Below, one piece after another: positions 7,004 to 12,600 of a DNA stretch of 12,600 bases. The position numbers and the translations under genes are program-made. Numbering within the stretch: position 1 is the first letter of the stretch; each line of letters begins with the position of its first letter. The notes beneath the pieces are model-generated. The model did no database searches and had not been told where the DNA came from. It saw only the letters and a list, made by a program, of their open reading frames with translations. This stretch comes from Planctomycetia bacterium (GTDB lineage Bacteria; Planctomycetota; UBA11346): NCBI GenBank assembly GCA_005801395.1, contig SYDV01000107.1, forward strand, positions 1 to 12,600, written 5' to 3'.

Positions 7004-7828
7004 ATGTCACACTCAGATAGTTTATTTTTTGATGACGTCACGGTGTGCTACGGACCGACACCCGCAGTCCACCATTTAACCACCACGTTACCGTGCGGAT
7101 CATTAGTCGCATTAATGGGCCCGAATGGCGCAGGAAAAAGCACCTTGCTGCGAGCGATTCTTGGTTGGCATCATTTAACGACTGGCCGTATTACATTGGG
7201 CGGTCAGCCGTGCAGCAAAGCGCGTCGGCGCATTGGTTATTTGCCACAGCGTACGGCCGTTGATTGGGATTTTCCGGTCACCGTGCGCGATGTCGTGGCC
7301 ATGGGGCGTTATCAAGTACGCGGACCTTTCCAACGTTTTCGCGCCGAAGACCACGCCGTCGTGGATGCCGCTATTCAAGAAATGGGCTTAGAATGGCTCG
7401 CTGATCGGCAGATCGCCGCGCTCTCTGGCGGCCAACAACAACGCACCTTTTTAGCACGTGCCGTAGCCTCAGGAGCGGATGTTTTTTTACTCGACGAACC
7501 ATTTGCTGGTTTAGATCCGAATTCCACCGCCGACTTAGTGCGTCGTTTACAAGCCTGGTCAAAAGCTGGTCGCTTAGTCGTAACGGTCGTGCATGACGTA
7601 CCGTTAGCGCAAAAATATTTTCCCCACGTGGTACTTATTCGCAGTCATTTAATTGCCGCTGGCCCCTGTCATGACGTTCTCAGTCAACGTAATTTAGCAA
7701 AGGCCTTTGGCGCATCGTATGCCGCTGAACGATCCGTCATTGCCGCTCGACCGCTCGCCATCCCGGACCTGGGGTCCGCGCTGCGCGATGTCCGCGTCAA
7801 AGCGCAGAATAATGATGTGGCACCATGA
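7004..7828 (+). CDS. Metal ABC transporter ATP-binding protein (ZnuC/TroB/MntB-like)
   Basis: A 274-residue cytoplasmic ATPase that should power a Zn, Mn or Fe importer. Walker A is GPNGAGKST (39-47), the Q-loop Gln is Q82 (YLPQR), the ABC signature is LSGGQQQR (140-147), Walker B with catalytic Glu is FLLDEP (161-166), the D-loop AGLD is at 168-171 and the switch His is H197 (VVHD). The stretch PQRTAVDWDFPVTVRDVVAMGRY (81-103) is typical of the manganese/zinc branch, where DxxFPxTVxDVVxMGRY is common. The start immediately follows the stop of the preceding gene, and its stop overlaps the permease ATG by ATGA, so the pair is co-translated. Which metal it carries cannot be read from the ATPase. 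Confidence 0.95.
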   Translation: MSHSDSLFFDDVTVCYGPTPAVHHLTTTLPCGSLVALMGPNGAGKSTLLRAILGWHHLTTGRITLGGQPCSKARRRIGYLPQRTAVDWDFPVTVRDVVAMGRYQVRGPFQRFRAEDHAVVDAAIQEMGLEWLADRQIAALSGGQQQRTFLARAVASGADVFLLDEPFAGLDPNSTADLVRRLQAWSKAGRLVVTVVHDVPLAQKYFPHVVLIRSHLIAAGPCHDVLSQRNLAKAFGASYAAERSVIAARPLAIPDLGSALRDVRVKAQNNDVAP

Positions 7829-8733
7829 CTGATTTATTCGCCTGGTTTGTCATTGATCCCGAACATCGATTTTTATGGCGCGCTACCATCATGTGCGTGT
7901 TACTCGGCGTCAGTTCGAGCCTGCTCGGCTGTGTCTTAATGGTGCGACGATTATCGCTCATGGGCGATGCGTTAGCCCACTCCTTGCTCCCAGGCGTAGG
8001 CATCGCTTGGTTAATGGTCGGCACCAGTTTACCCGCTTTATTAGTCGGCGGATTAGTCGCCGGTTTATTTACCGCTATTGCCAGCGGTCTGATTAGCCGA
8101 CTGACGCGCGTAAAAGAAGACGCGGCCTTTGCCGCCTTCTTTATCGCGTTGCTCGGCCTGGGTGTCGCCTTAGTCAGCCGCGCAGGGACACCGGTTGATT
8201 TATTGCATTTTTTAGTCGGCAATATTTTAGCGGTGAACGCTGGCGACCTCTACCTCGCGGCGGGTGTCAGTAGTTTAACGCTGCTGATCTTTGCCCTATT
8301 TTATCGAAATATCTTATTGGAATGTTTCGATCCCGCTTATCACCGCGCCTGTGGTGGATGGAGTTTCACCACCCATTTAGGTTTACTCGCACTTGTCGTG
8401 CTCAATTTAGTCGCCGCGTTACATGCCATGGGCAGTGTATTGGCACTCGGCTTATTCATGCTGCCCGCCGTCACCGCCTATTTGTGGTGTAATCGCTGGG
8501 GTTTGATGTTAATCGTCGCCGTACTCTATGCCGTAGGTGGATCGTTAATCGGACTCGCAATCAGCTGGTACGCCGCCCTCGCCTCTGGCCCTGCCATTGT
8601 CATGACCTTAGGCGCAGGATTTTTAATCTCAGCCATTATTAGTCCCAAACAGGGATTACTCGCCCGGTTCTTACGCCCAGAACATCATCACCGCGAAGAA
8701 AGCCACGAGCACTGCGACACGCACGGACATTGA
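7825..8733 (+). CDS. Metal ABC transporter permease (ZnuB/TroC/MntC-like) with His-rich C-terminus
   Basis: A 302-residue integral membrane permease of the ABC-3 family (Zn/Mn/Fe uptake). About eight membrane segments are visible. Family hallmarks include RRLSLMGDALAHSLLPGV (about 42-59) and the loop GSVLALGLFMLPAVTAYLW (about 203-221). The tail after the last span (residues about 285-302) contains HHHREESHEHCDTHGH, seven His and one Cys, which probably binds metal on the cytoplasmic side. It overlaps the ATPase gene by ATGA. No gene for a substrate-binding protein follows; the next gene is an unrelated sulfatase with its own promoter-like region. The transporter would need a binding protein encoded elsewhere. 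Confidence 0.94.
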   Translation: MTDLFAWFVIDPEHRFLWRATIMCVLLGVSSSLLGCVLMVRRLSLMGDALAHSLLPGVGIAWLMVGTSLPALLVGGLVAGLFTAIASGLISRLTRVKEDAAFAAFFIALLGLGVALVSRAGTPVDLLHFLVGNILAVNAGDLYLAAGVSSLTLLIFALFYRNILLECFDPAYHRACGGWSFTTHLGLLALVVLNLVAALHAMGSVLALGLFMLPAVTAYLWCNRWGLMLIVAVLYAVGGSLIGLAISWYAALASGPAIVMTLGAGFLISAIISPKQGLLARFLRPEHHHREESHEHCDTHGH

Positions 8734-8887
8734 ATGATCCTCTTGGAAGTTGATGCATTAGTTATGCATGACAGGCCACCCGTACGCTCATTTTGTTTCA
8801 TCAGTGACACAAATAAAATCAACAAACATACGAGGTGATTGAACGTACAAATCTATTCGCATATATCTTTTCCACGCCGGAGAAATC
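8734..8887. other. Intergenic region between permease and sulfatase genes
   Basis: The 154-bp region holds an ATGCAT-TAGTT-ATGCAT inverted repeat (8753-8769) without a T-tract, which does not make a convincing terminator. Its right half contains a promoter-like pair and the sulfatase ribosome-binding site. Confidence 0.6.
8839..8867 (+). promoter_or_regulatory. Possible sigma-70-like promoter of the sulfatase gene
   Basis: TTGAAC (8839-8844), a 17-nt spacer and TATATC (8862-8867); each hexamer matches the consensus at 4 of 6 bases. It would start transcription near 8874, leaving a very short leader that includes the GGAG site (8879-8882). Consensus matches are modest and the host's promoter rules are unknown. 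Confidence 0.3.
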
Positions 8888-10336
8888 ATGGGTAAATTAC
8901 TAACTGCTATTCTACTGACCTTGAGCATGTTGCACGGCGTCTCTGCTGAACGACCAAATATTTTATGGATTATCTCTGAAGATATGTCTGCACATTTCGG
9001 CTGCTATGGCGAAAAGGCCATCAGCACACCACATGTCGATCAATTAGCCGCCGAAGGTTTATGTTTTGAACGGGCATACGTTACCGCCCCGATTTGCTCG
9101 ACCTCACGATCCTCACTGATCACTGGCATGTATCAGACTTCGATTAATGGCCACCATCATCGTAGTGGACGTGGCACGGTAAAAATAGCTTTACCAGAAG
9201 CCGTTATTGCAGTTCCTCTCTTATTTCGCCAAGCAGGTTATTATACTAGTAATGGCACTTGGTCAGCTAAAGCCGTCAATCAAAGCAAAGGTAAAACCGA
9301 CTACAATTTCGTCGGCGAAGAAAAATTCTATGACGGCAATGATTGGACTGGACGCAAACCAGGACAACCATTTTTCGCTCAAATTCAATTACATGGCGGC
9401 AAAGTGCGGGATGGTAAAAATGCGGCTGAAACATTTACCAAAGCTATGGGCGGTCTGACGCCCACGGAAAAACTCAGCTTACCACCCTATTATCCGCGCA
9501 CCGATGCCATGCTGACCGACTGGGGGCTAACTCTGGATGCCTGTCGCTTAGTTGATCTCCAAGTCGGAGAAATTCGTGCCCGCCTGGAAGCGGAAGGCAT
9601 ACTCAATCAAACGGTGATTATGTTCATTACAGACCACGGCGTTAGCCACGCACGCGGGAAACAATTTCTCTACGATGAAGGCACCCACATTCCCTGCATC
9701 ATGCGAGGCCCTGGAATTAAACCACAGAGCCGTCGCCAAGATGTAATCGAACACATTGATTTAGCCGCCACGGCGCTCGCCGCCGCTGGCCTCGCCAAAC
9801 CCGCCACCATGCAAGCCCAAGATGTTTTAGCCCCCACCTACCGCCCACGCGAAGCCGTGTTTTCTGCTCGCGATCGCGCTGATGAAACCGTTGAACATAT
9901 CCGCAGCGTACGCACCGACCGCTGGCTCTATATTCGTAATTATTTACCGAACCGACCCATGCTGCAACCAAACCGCTACAAGGACGGAAAGAATTGTCTT
10001 AAAGCCCTACGCGCCGCCGAAGCCGCTGGGCAACTGAACGATTTACAAAAACAATTATTACTCTCCCCCACGCGACCAAACGAAGAACTGTACGATTACC
10101 GCGCTGATCCGTTCCAAATCACCAACCTCGCCAATGACCCCGCCAATGCCACCGTACTTGCCGATCTTCGCACCCGTCTAGCAACCTGGGAAAACACCAC
10201 CAACGACCACGGCCGCACACCAGAATCAGAGGCGCAATATGACAGTGATATGGCTGAATATTTGGGAAAAAAGGGTGATACCGAAGTACAGCGTAACATT
10301 GATTTAATGAAGCAGTGGGCGAAGGAAGGGAAGTAG
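8888..10336 (+). CDS. Secreted sulfatase (N-sulfoglucosamine sulfohydrolase-like subgroup)
   Basis: A 482-residue hydrolase predicted to remove sulfate esters or N-sulfate from a sugar or other organic sulfate outside the cytoplasm. It has a signal peptide (1-20, cleaved after GVSA). Sulfatase hallmarks are RPNILWIISEDMSAHFGCYG (22-41, with metal-binding acidic residues ED), the active-site motif CSTSR (70-74) and ITDHG (247-251) followed by RGKQFLYDEGTHIP (256-269). Cys70 should be converted to formylglycine, but the third motif position is Thr instead of the usual Pro or Ala. HHHRSG (89-94) after the motif matches many planctomycete sulfatases. A GGAG site lies 5 nt before the ATG. The substrate cannot be fixed from the sequence, and no maturation enzyme is in the window. 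It shares no obvious functional link with the metal operons upstream. Confidence 0.95.
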   Translation: MGKLLTAILLTLSMLHGVSAERPNILWIISEDMSAHFGCYGEKAISTPHVDQLAAEGLCFERAYVTAPICSTSRSSLITGMYQTSINGHHHRSGRGTVKIALPEAVIAVPLLFRQAGYYTSNGTWSAKAVNQSKGKTDYNFVGEEKFYDGNDWTGRKPGQPFFAQIQLHGGKVRDGKNAAETFTKAMGGLTPTEKLSLPPYYPRTDAMLTDWGLTLDACRLVDLQVGEIRARLEAEGILNQTVIMFITDHGVSHARGKQFLYDEGTHIPCIMRGPGIKPQSRRQDVIEHIDLAATALAAAGLAKPATMQAQDVLAPTYRPREAVFSARDRADETVEHIRSVRTDRWLYIRNYLPNRPMLQPNRYKDGKNCLKALRAAEAAGQLNDLQKQLLLSPTRPNEELYDYRADPFQITNLANDPANATVLADLRTRLATWENTTNDHGRTPESEAQYDSDMAEYLGKKGDTEVQRNIDLMKQWAKEGK

Positions 10337-10462
10337 GGGAAGAAAGAATTGCAGTAAATCAATCTTCCATTGGCCACTGATACTAAGTGACATTTCCTAT
10401 GGTTTAGTTTCAAAGAGTATGGCGCGAAAAACCACCACAAAAATGCTGCATACTCGAATCGA
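10337..10462. terminator. Convergent intergenic region with weak hairpins
   Basis: Between the sulfatase (plus) and MoaD-like (minus) genes there is an imperfect hairpin GGAAG/ATTG with CAATCTTCC (10338-10368). There is also a perfect 7-bp inverted repeat GAGTATG (10415-10421) and CATACTC (10449-10455) with a 27-nt loop. Neither is followed by a strong T-tract. Termination of both transcripts is expected here from the convergent layout, but no classical terminator is seen. Confidence 0.3.
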
Positions 10463-10735
10463 TCATCCTCCTGAGAGCGCCTGAAGAATTAAAATTTTGT
10501 CCTCGGCCTGCAGCGAGTCAGCAAGTTTTTCGCGATCGTGGATTGGCTCTTCACCGACAAAGATATTTACGTGTCGACGAAGTCTACCGGTGTCATCAAC
10601 GATATACGAGGCGAGCCCAGGATGACGGCGCTCAAGTTCATCGATTATGCTGCGCACGGTCGTTCCTGGAATCTCGCCATCGTCGAGATTGGGGAAAAAT
10701 ATTTGCAGATGACGAGTGAACGTGACGTGCGGCAT
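10463..10735 (-). CDS. MoaD/ThiS-family ubiquitin-fold protein
   Basis: A 90-residue protein with the beta-grasp features of MoaD/ThiS. These are a short N-terminal strand, GTTVRSIIDELERRHPGL (24-41, the usual helix), VNIFVGEEPI (56-65), the D-x-L region (about 71-85) and a C-terminal ALSGG ending in Gly-Gly. In MoaD and ThiS this Gly-Gly is activated and carries sulfur for molybdopterin or thiazole synthesis. No other molybdopterin or thiamine gene is nearby, so the real sulfur acceptor is unknown. It starts 6 nt after the stop of the Asp-box protein gene and is probably co-translated with it. Such MoaD-like genes next to sialidase-like propeller genes recur in environmental bacteria, without a known role. 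Confidence 0.85.
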   Translation of the reverse strand: MPHVTFTRHLQIFFPNLDDGEIPGTTVRSIIDELERRHPGLASYIVDDTGRLRRHVNIFVGEEPIHDREKLADSLQAEDKILILQALSGG

Positions 10736-10741
10736 GCGAGA

Positions 10742-11923
10742 TCAGGAAAAGCGGACAGAATGAACGGGCGGTAAATTATTGCCAACGCAGCTCCACGTGT
10801 CGCCGCGATCATCTGAAACATAAACGTTGCCAGTCGTGCTGCCGAAGCAGACGGAATCGCCACGGGCATCGAGGCCGTGCCGGTAAACGACGTCGTAGGT
10901 ATTTTCTTGCGGGAGTCCTTTGCGCAGCGTCTCCCAATTCGCGCCGCCGTCTTTCGTGCGCGCGACAAAAAGTCCGCCGCCGACCGCCATGCGCTGAGCG
11001 TCGCTGTGGGCTGGCACCACCCACGCTGTGCGGCCATCGTGTTCGTCGACCGCGATGGGAAATCCGAAGTGGACGGCTTGGTCTTTATTACTGACGCGTT
11101 TCCATGACCGAGCGCAGTCTTCGCTCATAAATATGCCGCAATGATTTTGCTGCCAAAGCCGATCTGGATCATGTGGACATTGCGTGATGAAATGCGGATC
11201 GTGTCCCCACTCTGCTTCAGGGTTGGGCAGGTAATCGTTGAGCACACCTTTATTCATCGCCTTCCACGTCTTGCCGCCGTCGGTCGTGCCGGCAATGCCA
11301 GCACAGGAAACGCCAATAAGCATGCGCCCTGGATCGCGCGGGTCGACAACAATGGAGTGAATGCCTGGCACAAATTCGCCATAGGCCATCGCCGCTGGCG
11401 TGCCGCCCCAATGATTCCTCGACGTCGCGTTGCCGACAAACAAATCGCCGCCGCGACTTTCGTGATTCCACAGCGGAAGATTTAATTCCCAGGTGTCACC
11501 ACCGTCGTGGCTGGTGAACAATCCCCCAGGCAACGTCCCCGCGTGAATCGTTTTGGGCTGCTGTTTCCCACCGAAAGCCATCACCCAAACTTTCAGCAGC
11601 GAGGCCTCTTTATAGGCCGTCGGCTGTTCAACATTTAAATCCATGTCCGGCGTCGGCAGGTGTTGCTCAACAAAGCGCGCGCCCTTTGGATATGCGAGCT
11701 GAGAAAGATTTTCCCACGTCGCCCCATCGTCCTTCGAACGCGACAGCTTCGGCCCCCAATGCGCATGATCCATCGCCGCCCAGATCGTGCCGTTGCGCGG
11801 ATCACGCGCAGCGTAACTAATCGACATGCCAGCATGCGCTATCGGACGCGGCTTCCACGCGCCAGCCTTGCGATCAAGAATGAGCGTGCCTTTGCGAGTT
11901 CCGAGGATGATTTGGTTGGACAT
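10742..11923 (-). CDS. Asp-box (BNR) beta-propeller protein, 'exo-alpha-sialidase-like'
   Basis: A 393-residue protein made of repeated propeller blades. Six Asp-box motifs (S/T-x-D-x-G-x-x-W) are seen at about 63-70, 138-145, 213-220, 267-274 (degenerate, Gly replaced), 323-330 and 370-377. There is no signal peptide, so the protein looks cytoplasmic, unlike secreted sialidases. The N-terminus starts straight into a blade (IILGTRKGTLIL) and I see no RIP-type sialidase arginine motif. It is often annotated as exo-alpha-sialidase or glycosyl hydrolase, but sialidase activity is unlikely; a VPS10/sortilin-like binding propeller is more plausible. It is the first gene of a two-gene operon with the MoaD-like protein. 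The stretch looks GC-richer than the rest of the window (for example 40 of 60 bases at 10921-10980), suggesting a different origin or codon bias. Confidence 0.85.
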   Translation of the reverse strand: MSNQIILGTRKGTLILDRKAGAWKPRPIAHAGMSISYAARDPRNGTIWAAMDHAHWGPKLSRSKDDGATWENLSQLAYPKGARFVEQHLPTPDMDLNVEQPTAYKEASLLKVWVMAFGGKQQPKTIHAGTLPGGLFTSHDGGDTWELNLPLWNHESRGGDLFVGNATSRNHWGGTPAAMAYGEFVPGIHSIVVDPRDPGRMLIGVSCAGIAGTTDGGKTWKAMNKGVLNDYLPNPEAEWGHDPHFITQCPHDPDRLWQQNHCGIFMSEDCARSWKRVSNKDQAVHFGFPIAVDEHDGRTAWVVPAHSDAQRMAVGGGLFVARTKDGGANWETLRKGLPQENTYDVVYRHGLDARGDSVCFGSTTGNVYVSDDRGDTWSCVGNNLPPVHSVRFS

Positions 11924-12165
11924 GCACTCAGGCTAATTTGAAGCAACGCTGGTTCAATGAGTGCTTGCCTGCTCTGTCCTGTGGGTGTTTCTGAGGTGAT
12001 GCACTAGGCCAAAACAGCGGGCGGCAGCTTTCGGATTTTGGTTTTTCAAACAACTTAGCACAGGCTTAGTTTGAGAATATATAATGAATATCTGGCTAGG
12101 AGTGTGCGCTAACTAAACAGCACGTCGGAGCTAACGTTCCGTTATTTATTTTCGCACCTCCACCG
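11924..12165. other. Non-coding, AT-rich intergenic region
   Basis: No credible gene on either strand in 242 bp. It carries a perfect TATAAT (12080-12085, plus strand) without a good -35 and with no sense gene downstream. It also has a CGGA...TCCG short inverted repeat near 12125-12140 and two GCTAAC copies about 20 bp apart. A leader or promoter for the Asp-box gene should lie in its left part, but no clear hexamers are visible there. Confidence 0.6.
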
Positions 12166-12600
12166 TCACGCTTGTTGATTGACTAATAATAATTCAATTT
12201 TTCTAAACTCGTCTGCTTTACCTTCGTTTTTTGACCAACGAATGAGCTCTTCCCTATTGATGGGATGGTGCTTTGCGACAGCAATCGCCTGATTTAAGCA
12301 TTGTTTGTCGCCGTGATGAAACCACCACGTTAGTCGGTCTTTCATACAATCTAATGGTGATAACAACGTCAGGGTTCCTGTTGATACATGCATATGATTA
12401 ATGTGCTGTGGTCGCTCTTCACCGACCGTTACTGGTCCAGCAGGAAATTCGACTATAAATTTTGTTTCAGGATGAACAAAATAACGGTTCTTTTCTGTGA
12501 ACCCTAATTTTAACATCACCTTCTTGATGTCGATCCGACGAGATAATCCATCAGTAATCAGATCGATATCATCGCTGATATAGGCATTCTTGCTCCAAAT
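12166..12600 (-). CDS. Nucleotidyltransferase-like protein, 5' end beyond window
   Basis: The frame stays open to the right edge, so the gene is longer than the 117 residues counted from the first in-window GTG/ATG (12519/12516). At least 144 residues are encoded here. The upstream part reads IWSKNAYISDDIDLITDG (first 18 residues from the edge), and SDDIDLI is the acidic motif that binds metal in nucleotidyltransferase-fold proteins. It is followed by YFVHPETKFIVEFPAGPV and a C-terminal half with DRLTWWFHHGDKQ and AVAKHHPINREEL. These features resemble a widespread family of nucleotidyltransferase-like hypothetical proteins (DUF6036 or AbiEii-like). Its role is not known from here: it may be a toxin, antitoxin or RNA/protein modifier. 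The gene and its surroundings are AT-rich (19 of 60 G+C at 12181-12240). Confidence 0.8.
   Translation of the reverse strand: MWSKNAYISDDIDLITDGLSRRIDIKKVMLKLGFTEKNRYFVHPETKFIVEFPAGPVTVGEERPQHINHMHVSTGTLTLLSPLDCMKDRLTWWFHHGDKQCLNQAIAVAKHHPINREELIRWSKNEGKADEFRKIELLLVNQQA

Noticed and set aside
8753..8769. ATGCAT-TAGTT-ATGCAT as a terminator after the permease gene
   Set aside because: The stem is short and AT-rich and no T-tract follows; each arm is itself a palindrome, so the inverted repeat arises easily by chance.
10645..11037. Open minus-strand frame of 130 codons
   Set aside because: It overlaps the Asp-box gene in another frame; the Asp-box repeats show which frame is real.
10742..11923. 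True exo-alpha-sialidase
   Set aside because: Asp-boxes only mark a propeller fold; there is no signal peptide and no recognisable sialidase catalytic arginine motif.
12107..12150. Integron attC-like recombination site
   Set aside because: Two GCTAAC copies are present but no matching GTTRRRY/RYYYAAC pairing with a long folded stem can be drawn.
1..12600. CRISPR array, tRNA, rRNA or insertion sequence
   Set aside because: No regularly spaced repeats, cloverleaf, rRNA-like segments, transposase or terminal inverted repeats were seen.

Overview
The window looks like a bacterial chromosome segment of moderate GC. The gene content points to Planctomycetota or a close relative (PVC group): a secreted sulfatase with planctomycete-like motifs, an Asp-box 'sialidase-like' protein paired with a MoaD/ThiS protein, and a set of three HflK/HflC-like SPFH proteins with a P1B-type ATPase. 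This taxonomic guess rests on gene content only; there is no rRNA or marker gene here.

Left block (42-6106, minus strand). Four genes form a tight operon read right to left. They are a large polytopic SPFH protein (HflK-like), an HflC-like SPFH protein with a His-rich N-terminus, a second HflK-like SPFH protein, and a heavy-metal P1B-type ATPase with a His/Cys-rich N-terminus. Junctions are 2 nt, about 43 nt and an ATGA overlap. A short 8-bp tandem repeat sits just after the ATPase stop codon.

Middle block (6288-8733, plus strand). A divergent operon starts with a small ribbon-helix-helix protein carrying a Cys4 zinc-ribbon-like tail, a candidate metal-responsive regulator. It continues with a small single-span membrane protein, then the ATPase and permease of a Zn/Mn-type (ZnuCB/TroBC-like) ABC transporter. 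The genes are coupled by ATGA, TAAATG and ATGA junctions. No substrate-binding protein is present in the window. The shared intergenic region (6107-6287) holds several perfect small palindromes and a spaced 7-bp inverted repeat, good candidates for operator sites. Together the two operons look like one metal-homeostasis locus: an importer, an exporter, a regulator and three membrane-scaffold proteins, with His-rich tails on three separate proteins.

Right block (8734-12600). A secreted sulfatase gene (plus strand) has an atypical CSTSR active-site motif. It converges on a two-gene minus-strand operon encoding an Asp-box beta-propeller protein and a MoaD/ThiS-like ubiquitin-fold protein. This operon appears GC-richer than its surroundings. 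After an AT-rich non-coding stretch, the window ends inside a minus-strand gene for a nucleotidyltransferase-like protein, whose 5' end lies beyond the right edge.
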